Below, one piece after another: positions 25,201-32,496 of a DNA stretch of 38,290 bases. Position 1 is the first letter of the stretch. Each line of letters starts with the position of its first letter. The DNA comes from a virus. Below the pieces are notes generated by a model. The model made no database searches. It was not told where the DNA came from and saw only the letters and a program-made list of their open reading frames with translations. The stretch spans positions 1 through 38,290 of the IMG/VR virus record IMGVR_UViG_3300009553_000801, one strand, 5' to 3'. Made by a program: the position numbers and the translations under genes.

Positions 25201-25675
25201 CGCCCTCATTGTTGACCATCGCCGCGCTGACCGGGTCGCTATGCTGCGCGGCGTCCGGCCCATAGACCTTGGCGCCCTTGCCCAGCAGCAGCTTGCTTTT
25301 GTCGACCGCGTCGAGCTCGGCCCACGTCGCGACCGCGACGACTTCGCCGAGTCCTTGCGTCAGCGCCTTTTCCAGACCCTGGACGCGAGAGAAATTGACG
25401 TCGTCACCATTGGCGCGCGCCAGAATTTCGTCACCCAGCCGCGCATCGAGCGAATTATAGCCAACCTGGCGCCCCTCGGTCTCCTGCGCAATCGCTTCCA
25501 TGGCCGCGGCATCCCCCGCGATCCGAGCCGCAGCCTCGCCATCGATCCGCACGCCCAGCGCATCATCCGCCGCCACCCGCGCGCCCGCCTCGGTCGGCAA
25601 ATCGGCCTTCAGCGCCGCAACATCGGCTTCGAGCCCAATCAAGCCCGACGGCGTGCTATCCGGAAACGTCGGCAT
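22268..25675 (-). CDS. large tail-spike/fibre protein with SGNH hydrolase and lectin-like domains
   Basis: An 1135-residue protein starting at ATG 25675, overlapping the amidase stop. Residues 1-110 are a helical, Ala/Asp-rich attachment stretch. Residues about 375-440 hold a beta repeat ([16 protein letters not shown]). Residues about 605-790 resemble an SGNH/GDSL esterase: GDS at 607-609, a Gly/Asn block GLDTNN at 677-682 and DSTH at 783-786. Residues about 930-1060 look like a concanavalin/LamG-type lectin domain. It probably deacetylates or cleaves surface polysaccharide during adsorption. It lies between the amidase and holin genes, far from the other tail genes. Confidence 0.8.
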   Translation of the reverse strand: MPTFPDSTPSGLIGLEADVAALKADLPTEAGARVAADDALGVRIDGEAAARIAGDAAAMEAIAQETEGRQVGYNSLDARLGDEILARANGDDVNFSRVQGLEKALTQGLGEVVAVATWAELDAVDKSKLLLGKGAKVYGPDAAQHSDPVSAAMVNNEGVYSLVAQGWKRLGNLEVADTTALRDQTATLRTETLGYRDQTIVAATQVNAPLISARLGALIGTADTFDTFAGKSSEATVTTRAWIGVAMDAGVDLAVGAVIDSIRFDIKVPVGCANLRLEIYEVDTSSTTVDTAAPGTAPYTASIRTINITPAAAGIVPGAAAIAEATIPLLSLAQPVVVAVGKTYMVTLDGNDGAGGSGARTTIDYGYRATINNAVVTGSITGTTLDVTAVTSGALAVGMTITGAGFSAGTQIIGGPGTGGVGTYQVSVSQNRASTTVTAFYQRLRGRYHASTVTGTWTAATVAQQIVFRAATIRTTDVLDLEDVTASIGATTTAQAQTAEVMTMMEVQRINDAALAMSRQLYPLAIAPWPAATLTAPGEAYATALPYNPVTLYSAGADGIAAANQCCTDQGYVWLYRGATGTGHAPPTYPVFGDAYWIVVGRINVTGDSTTQETQIGPLNGGNGDADLVYDRTSDLMQAWLQTPVNNKGHSGQTAQEIRDRIIAWSATQKLESAIVGLDTNNLNPTNQPNVDTSDQTAAIMAVNQAAFDAITHSRKMFWGGQTGIVGSRNFGTISKLAALMRTAFGANFFDHYAAFHPYVSSRSKSDLDSLMVGGMPLSIMADSTHYDDPIAEPGAREKARLVRAMEISQPYVQPERKVFVIRTGDAADAIVVPARIAGTPRHCALFRSVADDAVRIDGATGALKRGAGALTFESRDYYIEARHHFGHHIGRRTLVRGMDGTNPALGGMRLKGTGMQLLGTPGFANAPDGKKFTIVVCARFLTGASGGLIGSGAWANVLSKSFRFIPRTSAGTSIASATAPQADYPDRYNLYFMTVDTTTGVQRCQAAVNDKPAVTAVPTADAIVGIQSIVNLFGSSALPLTNMDIKSLWMIDDSFDFTNQANRDAFCAAATFDTPKDLGASGVVSGLTPFFYNFGYWGDWATGRNLGDGGDVYLPTWIDSSLCSMASPSDLVMI

Positions 25676-26133
25676 CAGCGCAGCCCCAGCGAGGCGATCC
25701 ACTGCCGAACATCGAAACTCGGACACGCCTTCAGCCACTCTTTCGCGCTGACCACCCCGTCGCCATCGCGATCGGGGCTCAGATCGCGGTGCCCCATGAA
25801 TTCCGCTTCTGGATATTGGCGATGGAGATCGCGCGCCAGGACGCGCATCGACGCCAGCTGCGGCTCCGTCCGCGTATCCGCCGGACGGCCGTGCGCGTCG
25901 AGACCGCCAGCGTAGCAGATGTGCAGCGAGTCGGAATTGTGGCCGAACACGCCGGCGCCAACGTCATTGTCCGCCCGGCCGATCTCGATCAGCCCGTTGA
26001 GCCGGATGAAGCGATGATAGCCGACTGTCCGAAAGCCCCTGTCCTTGTGCCAGCGCGTCACGTCGGCGATCGTCACCGGCACGCCGGCGCGCGTGGCAGA
26101 ACAATGAATGACGATTTTGTTGATTTTGCGCAT
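25675..26133 (-). CDS. endolysin, N-acetylmuramoyl-L-alanine amidase with EF-hand-like loop
   Basis: A 152-residue Amidase_2 (T7 lysozyme-type) enzyme that cleaves the bond between muramic acid and the stem peptide. Zinc ligands are probably His10 (IVIHCSAT), His115 (GHRDLSPD) and Cys137 (KACPSFD); Tyr39 is the likely catalytic tyrosine. Residues 121-132 ([12 protein letters not shown]) match an EF-hand calcium loop. The ATG at 26133 is preferred over a GTG at 26163. No signal peptide is seen, so export needs a holin. It is the first gene after a predicted late promoter at 26160-26206. Confidence 0.92.
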   Translation of the reverse strand: MRKINKIVIHCSATRAGVPVTIADVTRWHKDRGFRTVGYHRFIRLNGLIEIGRADNDVGAGVFGHNSDSLHICYAGGLDAHGRPADTRTEPQLASMRVLARDLHRQYPEAEFMGHRDLSPDRDGDGVVSAKEWLKACPSFDVRQWIASLGLR

Positions 26134-26159
26134 GTCCCGCCCGCTCTTTTGAGGGGGCG

Positions 26160-26206
26160 ACACTAGGCGCGGGGAGTGGCTTGCCTTTCCCTGAAATATT
26201 TCAGGG
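26160..26206 (-). promoter_or_regulatory. late promoter with Mor-type activator dyad (Plys equivalent)
   Basis: The 18-bp perfect palindrome CCCTGAAATATTTCAGGG lies at 26189-26206, just past the mor stop. On the minus strand, 24 nt separate the 16-bp core from the -10-like hexamer TAGTGT (26165-26160), the same spacing as at 15 kb. It would start transcription near 26153, in front of the amidase ATG at 26133. No T-run follows on the minus strand, so it is not a terminator. The paired occurrence is the main evidence. Confidence 0.72.
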
Positions 26207-26213
26207 TCACCGG

Positions 26214-26597
26214 CTAATCAAACATGCGGATTTGATCCGGGTCTTCATCCGCCGCCGGCTCGGTCGCGAGGATGTTGTAGACCTGCCGCTCGGATAGTCC
26301 AACGGCGAGCGCGATCGCCTGCCGCGTCAACCGGCCCGTCTCCGCCAGCCGCCTGACCAGCGCGTTGCGCGCATCGACCTTGGCCACATAAATCTCTGTG
26401 CCGTGATAGTGATCGACCAGCTTCACGGCATGTTCGATCCCGATCGCCACGCTGATCGGGTGATGGTGGCCGAGCTTGGGGGGGACGTAGAGCTCGATCC
26501 CCCCAAACGCCGCCGCGAGCTTGCCGGCAGCGTCCTCGCCGATCACCGCGACGATCTCGTCCCAGCTCGAGCTGGATGATGCCGGCCTGGACGCCAT
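26214..26597 (-). CDS. mor: Mor family transcription activator
   Basis: A 127-residue Mor/C-type activator. The sequence (WDEIVAVIGEDAAGKLAAAFGGIELYVP) with the later GTEIYVAKVDARNALVRRL and the HTH (TRQAIALAVGLSERQVYNIL, about residues 88-107) is diagnostic. It acts as a dimer on an inverted repeat overlapping the -35 region of phage middle/late promoters. ATG 26597 overlaps the preceding gene stop (ATGA). No separate late C activator is found, so Mor may drive late genes directly through the dyads at 26.2 and 15.2 kb. Confidence 0.92.
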   Translation of the reverse strand: MASRPASSSSSWDEIVAVIGEDAAGKLAAAFGGIELYVPPKLGHHHPISVAIGIEHAVKLVDHYHGTEIYVAKVDARNALVRRLAETGRLTRQAIALAVGLSERQVYNILATEPAADEDPDQIRMFD

Positions 26598-26773
26598 CAG
26601 ATCAGCGCCAGCACCTGGGCGACGATCGACACCAGGCCGACGATCGCCAGCGCGTCGCGGCACAAGGGCAGCCAGAACGGCCGCCGCGCCGTGCTGCCGA
26701 CCAGCGGCAGATCGAACCAGGCGAGGTTTGCCTCGGGCGGCCGATCGATATGGACGATCTTCGGCGCGCTCAT
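26597..26773 (-). CDS. 58-residue protein with C-terminal membrane helix
   Basis: A 58-residue open frame, ATG at 26773 overlapping the gemA stop (ATGA) and its own stop overlapping mor (ATGA). Residues 1-38 are hydrophilic with Pro/Arg and Trp; residues 41-58 (LAIVGLVSIVAQVLALI) form one membrane helix ending at the C-terminus, a tail-anchor layout. Unknown function; perhaps a regulator or lysis-timing component made early. Translated because of the double overlap. Confidence 0.75.
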   Translation of the reverse strand: MSAPKIVHIDRPPEANLAWFDLPLVGSTARRPFWLPLCRDALAIVGLVSIVAQVLALI

Positions 26774-27447
26774 GACGCCGCCCTCAGCTTGGCGCCGAGG
26801 CCGGCCGCGACGATCGTCAGCGTCCCCAAAGGCCAGATCACCGGCAATATGCCCTCCGGCCGCTCGCCGAGCAGGTCGAACGCGGCCCGCTCCAAGTCCC
26901 AGTCCGCCGGCACCAGCTCCTTCGCCTTGAGCTTGTAGAGGATCGCATCACACAACCGCGCCTGCAGCACGCGCGTCGGATCGGCCTGCCCCAGCCCGGC
27001 AATCGACTGCCGCCACCCATGCCGCTCGGCGATCGCCTTGAGCGCCTCGATTAGCTTGTAGCAGTCCGCCTGGCGCATCCACGCCATCTTCTGGACCTTC
27101 AGTTGCCGCGCCGCGAACGCCTCCAGCGCCTGCTCGGCGGCATTCTCGATCGCGCCGAGCTGGTAGAGCGAGATCCACATCGCCCGCGCCTTCTTCGCCG
27201 CCGGATGGTCCGCTTTCCGCGCCGCATTGACGCCGTCCCGCGACCGCATCCCCTTCGACGCGAAATGATTGATCACGTCGCGCAGCTCGGCATCGGTGCA
27301 ATCGGCGGCGCTGCCCTTGCCCGTCACCAGCATCAGCGAGCCACGATACGTGTCGTCGTCGAGCAGAAGCTCTTTCTTCGCGACATGCACCTTGGCGATC
27401 AACTGCCGCCGATAAGGATTGGCCGGATATTTCGGCTGCGCACTCAT
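26770..27447 (-). CDS. gemA: GemA-like regulatory protein (Mu gp16)
   Basis: A 225-residue DUF1018/GemA family protein. Typical blocks: LIAKVHVAKKELLLDDDTYRG at the N-terminus, then AKKARAMWISLYQLGAI and HGWRQSIAGLGQ. GemA in Mu modulates host gene expression and DNA supercoiling early in infection. The ATG at 27447 overlaps the stop of the preceding gene (ATGA). The C-terminal 35 residues are hydrophobic (PVIWPLGTLTIVAAGLGAKL), possibly a membrane-associated tail, longer than in Mu. Confidence 0.9.
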   Translation of the reverse strand: MSAQPKYPANPYRRQLIAKVHVAKKELLLDDDTYRGSLMLVTGKGSAADCTDAELRDVINHFASKGMRSRDGVNAARKADHPAAKKARAMWISLYQLGAIENAAEQALEAFAARQLKVQKMAWMRQADCYKLIEALKAIAERHGWRQSIAGLGQADPTRVLQARLCDAILYKLKAKELVPADWDLERAAFDLLGERPEGILPVIWPLGTLTIVAAGLGAKLRAAS

Positions 27448-27662
27448 GATGTCATCCTCTTGATGATCCGAAAACTCTGCTCGACCGCAGAAAACAACTC
27501 GGCCGCCGCCTCGCGCCGCACCGCGCGATCGTTGGACGTGACGCGATCGAACAGCCCGTCGAGATCGATCGAGCCACACGCCGTCGGCAGCCGCACATCC
27601 TTGAACTGCGGCCAGCCGATGTCGCGATCGCTGTCGATCGACACGAGATACAGCCGCGCCAT
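27444..27662 (-). CDS. small hypothetical early protein
   Basis: A 72-residue protein starting at ATG 27662, which overlaps the TGA of the tiny gene upstream. A short beta-like N-terminus (MARLYLVSIDSDRD) is followed by a helical C-terminus (VRREAAAELFSAVEQSFRIIKR). No family is recognised. Coupled by overlaps to the B-side gene and gemA. Confidence 0.72.
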   Translation of the reverse strand: MARLYLVSIDSDRDIGWPQFKDVRLPTACGSIDLDGLFDRVTSNDRAVRREAAAELFSAVEQSFRIIKRMTS

Positions 27663-27799
27663 CACGAAAACGCCCAGATGATCACCGGCGCGGTCAGCCC
27701 GGCGACAGCGCCGGCCGCGATCGTCCCGCCGATCAGCAGGACGGTGTCGACCAGCCGCGGCCCGCGCAGCACCTGCCAGGCGTGCTGGAGCGCGCTCAC
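27662..27799 (-). CDS. 45-residue membrane protein between B and gemA
   Basis: A very short gene: GTG at 27799 overlaps the stop of the B gene (GTGA), and its TGA overlaps the next ATG (TGATG). The 45 residues include a hydrophobic stretch from about residue 19 to 44 (VLLIGGTIAAGAVAGLTAPV then IIWAF). Such a size and overlap pattern suggest a real translated micro-membrane protein. Function unknown. Confidence 0.65.
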   Translation of the reverse strand: MSALQHAWQVLRGPRLVDTVLLIGGTIAAGAVAGLTAPVIIWAFS

Positions 27800-28764
27800 G
27801 CTGCCCGCCGCAGATGCTGCGTCGTGCGCGTCCGCATCGCCTCCTGGACGTGCTGCAACGTCAGCGCCTGGTCATCGGCGATCGACAGCATGTTCGCCGA
27901 TTCCAGGATCTGCTGGATCTCGCGCAGCCCGCCATGGCCGGGCGACAGCGCGACGTCGGTGAGCTGCCGCCGGATCGCCGGTTCGTCGATGTCCATCGCG
28001 TCGAGATACGCCGCCGCGTCGCCCTCGGTCGGCATGTCCTGGATATGGCATTGCGCGATCCGGCTGTTGAGACGGGCGTAGGCGTGCCGCTTCTGGCCAC
28101 CGCGAATCCGCATCAGCAGTTCCTCGTTCCCGAGCAGCGCGACCCCGACCTTGGTCGCATCATGCCACCCGCGAATCTCTTCCAGCGACTCGAGCGTCAG
28201 GTGGTTGGCTTCGTCGATCACCAGCAATCCGCCGCGATCGCGCACGAATTCCGCGACCTGGTCGGACCGCTGCTGCACCCATCCGCTCGACGACGTCAGC
28301 CGCATCGCCCGCATCACCTGCGCGATCATCGCCGAGCTCGACTTGTGCGTCTGCCGCATCGTCGCGACCCAGACATTGGCGACGCTCGCGGCATAATGCT
28401 GCGCCGTCGTCGTCTTGCTCGTGCCCGGCCCCGTCGCCGCGACCGTGATGCGCCCCATCTGCGCGACTTCCAGCAAGAACTGGATTCGGCGCGACGTCGG
28501 CGTGACGACATAGGCCGGCGCCGACAGCGCGCTCTTCCGCCGTTCCTGCTGGCTTTCCACCTTTTGCCGGTAGCGAAAAATCCGCACCGCCTGGTTGCCC
28601 AGATTGCCGGTATATTTGCCCGTCAGCAGCGTGCTGAGCGTGCCGTGCGGGATGTCGGTTTCCTTGGCCAGCGCCGCCCAACTGAAGCCGCTCGTTTCCT
28701 TGTGCGCCTTCAGCCAGGCGACCAGTTCGTCCGCGTCAAGCGGCATGTCTTCGGGGTTGTTCAT
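27796..28764 (-). CDS. B: transposition target ATPase (MuB-like)
   Basis: A 322-residue MuB-type AAA+ ATPase. N-terminal HTH (residues about 27-62, WAALAKETDIPHGTLSTLLTG). Walker A GPGTSKTT at 112-119, Walker B LLVIDE at 180-185, and LLGNEELL as sensor region. It forms helical filaments on DNA, selects target sites and activates transposase, and provides target immunity. A GGAG ribosome-binding site precedes ATG 28764; 24 nt separate it from the transposase stop. Confidence 0.93.
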   Translation of the reverse strand: MNNPEDMPLDADELVAWLKAHKETSGFSWAALAKETDIPHGTLSTLLTGKYTGNLGNQAVRIFRYRQKVESQQERRKSALSAPAYVVTPTSRRIQFLLEVAQMGRITVAATGPGTSKTTTAQHYAASVANVWVATMRQTHKSSSAMIAQVMRAMRLTSSSGWVQQRSDQVAEFVRDRGGLLVIDEANHLTLESLEEIRGWHDATKVGVALLGNEELLMRIRGGQKRHAYARLNSRIAQCHIQDMPTEGDAAAYLDAMDIDEPAIRRQLTDVALSPGHGGLREIQQILESANMLSIADDQALTLQHVQEAMRTRTTQHLRRAA

Positions 28765-28788
28765 GATGGTCTCCTGTTGACCGTGAAA

Positions 28789-30765
28789 CTATTTGACCGA
28801 GCGAAGCCGGGTCAGGCCCACCGCCATCCGGTCGATCACCGCCGTCTCGACGGCCTCTCGCTCGGCTCTTTGCGCCCGCTGCTGCACCGGCCGCAGCGCC
28901 GCCGCCGTCTGCCCGCGGTGCCGCACCGGCCGCACCACGCTCGCCTCGGGCGCGTCATCCTCGACATAGGCCGGCAACAGCGCCGCGATCTGGTCGGCTT
29001 CGAGCAGCTGCTCCGCCACCTCGACCGCTTTGACCGCCTTGCGCAGCCGTGCTTCCTGTTTTGCCCGCGTCTTCGCCGCCTCGACGTCGAGAAACCCGGT
29101 CGCTTCGAGCACCGGCGCCGAGCACAGATACTCGCCCTCGCGGCTGTAGACGTGGATCGGCGCATGCAGATCGTCGGGATCGAACCGCACCGTCACGCGC
29201 TCGCCGGCGATCAGCGACAGATGCTCCGACCAATAGCGATTGCCATGCAGCGTGATCGAACCGTTGTTGCGATCGGTCGGGCGATCGTCGGCGGTCAACT
29301 TCGACAGCCGCAGCTGCTCGGGCGTCGCCTTGCCGATCGGCGCGCGCGCATAGGATTCCTCGAAAACCTCATCGAGCGACCGCACGCCGCCGCCCATTTC
29401 GGTCCGCCGGCCTGTGCGCGCATTATGCACCGCCAGGCTCGCCTCCATCACGTCCAGGAATTTCGCCAGCGGCACCGCCGTCGCGCCGTAATTCTCGGGC
29501 TTCGCGTCCGGCTTGTTGCCCGTATAGGCGCCCGCGAACGCCGGATGCTTGGCGATGCTGTCGCAGAAATCGCGCCAGCACCGCTCGATCGGCTTCGACG
29601 ATCCGCGATAGGGCAGCGCCCAATGGATCTTCACGCCCATCGACGTCAGCACGCCCAAAGGCTCTTCGTCCCTGATTTTGAACCGGAACCGCGACGTCGC
29701 GCCGCCGGTGATCCATTTCGAGGCGAACGCCCGACCATTGTCCATCAAACAGCCGGCCGGAATGCCATAGCGCTCGAACAGCCGCGCAAACGCGAGCCGC
29801 GTCTCGACCGCGCTCTCCGTCCGGCCGGTCGACTGCGCCAGGAATTTGCGAGAATAGACGTCCTGGATCCCGATCGAGATCGGCCGCGCGATCGTCCCGT
29901 CCGGCCAGCGCACGAAAACATCCCATTTGTGCCCGTCGATATTGACCAGCTCCATCGCGTGGAGATCGGCCACCGTCCGCTGCTGTGGCGGCAAGGTCCG
30001 GCGCAAAGCTTCCTTGCCCTTACGCATGGCGATCACGAGCCGCGGATCGACCTCGCGTTCGAATTTCCGCAGCAACGTCCGGCTGCAGGGCAGCACTTCG
30101 CCGCGCGCCGCCGCCGTCAGCTCCAGGCGCTCGTAACAGCTTGCCCAGGTCGGCTCCTCGGGCCGCATATAATCGGACTTGATCATCTGCCACGCCCAGT
30201 CGGCGACATCCGATTCGGCGCCGCCGCCGCCGCGCCGAGGAGCGAGGAACGGCAGTCGATTCGCCGGGGCGATCCCGTCGACCGCGCGACGCCAGTTCCA
30301 GATCGTCGCCGGCGAAACCTTGGCGCCCTCGGCGGCGAGCGCCACCGCCGCCGTCGCCGAAAGTCCGCCATCTTCGAGCGCCTCGACCTTCGCGATCACC
30401 GCCGCCCGCCGCGCCGCCTCGGCCTTGACCTTGTCCGATTGCGCCTCAAACCAGCCCCACCGCCCATTGTCCGCGAGCGCGTCGGCCGGCCGCAGCTGCG
30501 TCGCGACATCGGCCCCGCCGACCAGCCCGCGCTTGATCAGCTCCGCCCGCGCCGACGCCGGCAGCAAGGTGATGTGATATTCGAGCCCCCCACCGCGACC
30601 GCGCCGCGGCCGAGCCAGCGGCGACCCATCGGCGCCATGCTTCAACGCCCAGCATTCGTCAGACGCGCGCTCGTTCACCTTGCGCTTGACCTTCGACAGC
30701 CCCGGCAGCCCGAGGTCCGCCAGCTCCTGCGCCGTAAACCAGTCCTTTCCGCTCCCCGCGAACAT
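28789..30765 (-). CDS. A: DDE transposase (MuA-like)
   Basis: A 658-residue MuA homologue (Mu: 663). N-terminal winged-helix (WFTAQELADLGLPGLSKVKR), end-binding domain around 115-175, and DDE core with D277 (NIDGHKWDVF), D342 (LMDNGRAF) and E394 (KPIERCWRDF), matching Mu D269, D336, E392. A C-terminal basic helix binds B and ClpX. It cuts and joins phage ends during integration and replicative transposition. ATG 30765 overlaps the preceding stop (ATGA). Confidence 0.95.
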   Translation of the reverse strand: MFAGSGKDWFTAQELADLGLPGLSKVKRKVNERASDECWALKHGADGSPLARPRRGRGGGLEYHITLLPASARAELIKRGLVGGADVATQLRPADALADNGRWGWFEAQSDKVKAEAARRAAVIAKVEALEDGGLSATAAVALAAEGAKVSPATIWNWRRAVDGIAPANRLPFLAPRRGGGGAESDVADWAWQMIKSDYMRPEEPTWASCYERLELTAAARGEVLPCSRTLLRKFEREVDPRLVIAMRKGKEALRRTLPPQQRTVADLHAMELVNIDGHKWDVFVRWPDGTIARPISIGIQDVYSRKFLAQSTGRTESAVETRLAFARLFERYGIPAGCLMDNGRAFASKWITGGATSRFRFKIRDEEPLGVLTSMGVKIHWALPYRGSSKPIERCWRDFCDSIAKHPAFAGAYTGNKPDAKPENYGATAVPLAKFLDVMEASLAVHNARTGRRTEMGGGVRSLDEVFEESYARAPIGKATPEQLRLSKLTADDRPTDRNNGSITLHGNRYWSEHLSLIAGERVTVRFDPDDLHAPIHVYSREGEYLCSAPVLEATGFLDVEAAKTRAKQEARLRKAVKAVEVAEQLLEADQIAALLPAYVEDDAPEASVVRPVRHRGQTAAALRPVQQRAQRAEREAVETAVIDRMAVGLTRLRSVK

Positions 30766-31037
30766 CAGCGCCGGCCTCCCCGCAGGTCGGTGATCCGCAG
30801 CGCCGGCGCCGGCAGCGCGAGCTGCTCGGTCGCCTTCGTCCGGACACTCGATTTTGTCGGCACCGGCTTCCGCGCCTGCTGCGCCTCGTGCAGCTGGCTG
30901 ATGATCCAGGACAGTGCGTCCGCATCGGTCACGTCCAGCTCGATCTTGACCGTCGTCGCCTTGCCGCGGTTCGACGCGCTGAAGCTCTTCACGCGCGCCT
31001 GGCCGTGCTGCCAGCTGATATGGCAATAATCACTCAC
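30765..31037 (-). CDS. small hypothetical early protein
   Basis: A 90-residue protein with a GTG start at 31037, overlapping the preceding stop (GTGA) and ending in the transposase start (ATGA). It begins SDYCHISWQHGQARVKSFSA and includes a helix (DADALSWIISQLHEAQQARK). No known family. Conserved-looking and well coupled, next to A. Confidence 0.7.
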   Translation of the reverse strand: MSDYCHISWQHGQARVKSFSASNRGKATTVKIELDVTDADALSWIISQLHEAQQARKPVPTKSSVRTKATEQLALPAPALRITDLRGGRR

Positions 31038-31498
31038 GCGTGTTTCCTCCCCTGAGTAATCGGCGACACTTCTGGCGCGAGTTGTTTGCGGCGCTGCCGA
31101 AGCCGCGCGATTTCGCTGTCGATATGGCCAAGCTCGGCCGCCTTGATTTCGGAGCCCCACAGGATGTGACCGCCCAACCGGCGCACCGCGTCCTCGATCA
31201 TTGCATGCTGATCGGTGACTGAGACGAACGCTATCGCCCGCGCGAAACTGATGTTGTGCGCGCCCCTCGCCGGCGCCGAATAGGCGTCGAGCATCTGCGG
31301 CGAGACGTCCTCGGCCATCGCGCTCGACAGCGCCGCCGCAATCTCCTCGCGTGAGCGCAGATCGTGCCGCAGCATGTTCGAAATCGCAGCCGAAACCTGC
31401 TGACCATAGCCCGCAAACGACGCCGGCCCGCGCGTCGGCGCAGGCACTGCGAACAAGTCGATCTGCCGCGGATCGGTCAAGGCCCGACGCTTGGTCAC
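31034..31498 (-). CDS. hypothetical early protein, transposable-phage type
   Basis: A 154-residue protein starting with GTG 31498, overlapping the previous gene's stop (GTGA). The sequence SREEIAAALSSAMAEDVSPQML, then YSAPARGAHNISFARAIAFVSVTD, and a basic coiled tail (GHIDSEIARLRQRRKQL) look like proteins found upstream of transposase genes in D3112/B3-type phages. Probably DNA-associated or HTH-like in the N-terminal half; function unknown. Confidence 0.75.
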   Translation of the reverse strand: MTKRRALTDPRQIDLFAVPAPTRGPASFAGYGQQVSAAISNMLRHDLRSREEIAAALSSAMAEDVSPQMLDAYSAPARGAHNISFARAIAFVSVTDQHAMIEDAVRRLGGHILWGSEIKAAELGHIDSEIARLRQRRKQLAPEVSPITQGRKHA

Positions 31499-31824
31499 TT
31501 CTGCCCCTCTCCCCTCGGGGGAGAGGCCGGGTGAGGGTCAGTCGCCGCCCACCGCACACAAGCCGGCCAGCCGAGACGGATATCGGTCGCCGGCCCGCAC
31601 GAGAATCGTGGCGCCAGCCGACACTTCCAGAATGTCTTGCGGCCGCCCGTCACGCCGTAGCGATTGGCGCAGCTCCGGCACGTCTCGCCGTCCGGCCCGG
31701 TGCCAGGCGCGGCCGCATAACCGCGCGCGACAACCTTGCCACGCTTCCGCACCTTCCCGATGCCGCCGACCATCGGGCCGTCGGCCATTGCCTGCAGCTT
31801 CTCGCCGATGGGGGACTTCGTCAC
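31495..31824 (-). CDS. Cys-rich phage protein with repeat-derived C-terminus
   Basis: A 109-residue protein starting with GTG 31824 (GTGA overlap). Cysteines appear as CRSC, WKCRL, FSCG and PACVRW, with TDIRLGWPAC near the end, a pattern seen in small phage proteins that likely bind zinc. The last 13 residues (PHPASPPRGEGQK) are encoded by a palindromic repeat (31503-31547), so the natural C-terminus appears to have been extended. Function unknown. Confidence 0.75.
   Translation of the reverse strand: MTKSPIGEKLQAMADGPMVGGIGKVRKRGKVVARGYAAAPGTGPDGETCRSCANRYGVTGGRKTFWKCRLAPRFSCGPATDIRLGWPACVRWAATDPHPASPPRGEGQK
31503..31547. repeat. imperfect palindromic repeat, copy 1
   Basis: The element reads CCCCTCTCCCCTCGGGG, then GAGAGGCCGGGTGAGGG and TCAGTCGCC. 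The first part is a hairpin (CTCTCCCC/GGGGAGAG). A copy with the same GGGGAGAGGCCGG...GAGGG...AGTCGCC layout lies at 32499-32541, and the GCCGGGTGAGGGTC part also occurs near 15251. It lies in frame within the 3' end of the Cys-rich gene. Confidence 0.72.
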
Positions 31825-32102
31825 GCCCGCCGCCCCCTGATCGAGCGGCGCGCACCCTGAGCCCGCAAATAGCGCGCATTTTCCAGCTGCTGCGCATGCA
31901 GCGCCGCGGCGACCGGCCGACCTTCCTCGGTCAGCTCCGGCAGCAGGTGACGATCGGCGACGGCGGTCCATTGCGGCACGATCTCGATCAGCCCGCGCAG
32001 GATCAGCCCGCGCTCGGTCCGCTTGTCGATATCGACAGGCAGCCCGCAATGCAGCGCGATCAGCGCCTGTTCCGCCGGGAAGGAGAGGCCGAACGCGCTC
32101 AC
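31821..32102 (-). CDS. hypothetical early protein
   Basis: A 93-residue protein, GTG at 32102 overlapping the previous stop (GTGA). It has a helical start (SAFGLSFPAEQALIALHCGLP), an EIVPQWTA beta segment and a basic C-terminus (RRSIRGRRA). The arrangement around LTEEGRPVAAAL is reminiscent of a winged-helix C-terminal part, but this is not firm. Function unknown. Confidence 0.7.
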   Translation of the reverse strand: MSAFGLSFPAEQALIALHCGLPVDIDKRTERGLILRGLIEIVPQWTAVADRHLLPELTEEGRPVAAALHAQQLENARYLRAQGARRSIRGRRA

Positions 32103-32311
32103 AGGTCCATCCACCACTGATGAGCGGCCGGCCGCCGCGGTGACGCCGGCGCCGCCGCGCTGGCCTCGCCGCCGATCGCGCGACCGCACCGCGCGATCTC
32201 CGCGCGCGCCTCGATCGCGATCCGCTTGCGCGCCTCTTCCAGCGTGATGTTGTCGCAGAGCGCCCGCGCCATCTCGATGCGATGCTTCCGCATGCGGTCG
32301 GTCGGCGTCAT
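32099..32311 (-). CDS. small hypothetical early protein
   Basis: A 70-residue protein, ATG 32311 overlapping the preceding stop (ATGA). The first 45 residues are an alternating charged helix (TDRMRKHRIEMARALCDNITL, approximately, then EEARKRIAIEARAEIA). The tail is Ala/Pro/Arg-rich. No family. May be a DNA- or protein-binding accessory. Confidence 0.68.
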   Translation of the reverse strand: MTPTDRMRKHRIEMARALCDNITLEEARKRIAIEARAEIARCGRAIGGEASAAAPASPRRPAAHQWWMDL

Positions 32312-32496
32312 TGGAACTGCTCCGCCGTGAACGCCCGCAAATCGACCAGCAGCACCGCGCCTTGATCGTCCGCGAGCAGCCACACCGCCCGCTCCGGCGG
32401 GCATTCCTCGCCGGCGGCGTCCCACCACTCGGTGATGATATGCACGCTACCGCACGCGCGGATCAGCTTCCGCTCTGCCACCTGCACGACGGTCAC
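32308..32496 (-). CDS. small hypothetical early protein
   Basis: A 62-residue protein, GTG 32496 overlapping the LexA-like gene's stop (GTGA). It contains Trp/Cys-bearing strands (HIITEWWDAAGEECPPERAVW) and LLADDQGAVLLVDLRAF, a compact alpha/beta pattern. No family recognised. Confidence 0.68.
   Translation of the reverse strand: MTVVQVAERKLIRACGSVHIITEWWDAAGEECPPERAVWLLADDQGAVLLVDLRAFTAEQFQ

Noticed and set aside
26189-26206. Palindrome read as an intrinsic terminator after mor
   Set aside because: The minus strand continues with GAAAGGC and has no T-run; the second copy at 15 kb with the same -10 spacing fits an activator site better.
27814-31029. Plus-strand open frame of about 1071 codons opposite A and B
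   Set aside because: Composition is Arg/His/Pro-rich and it mirrors the codon structure of transposase and ATPase genes; both are certain on the minus strand.
32284-32296. TCCGCATGCGG palindrome as another repressor operator
   Set aside because: It lacks the 2-bp centre of the operator family and lies within a coding region without a promoter.
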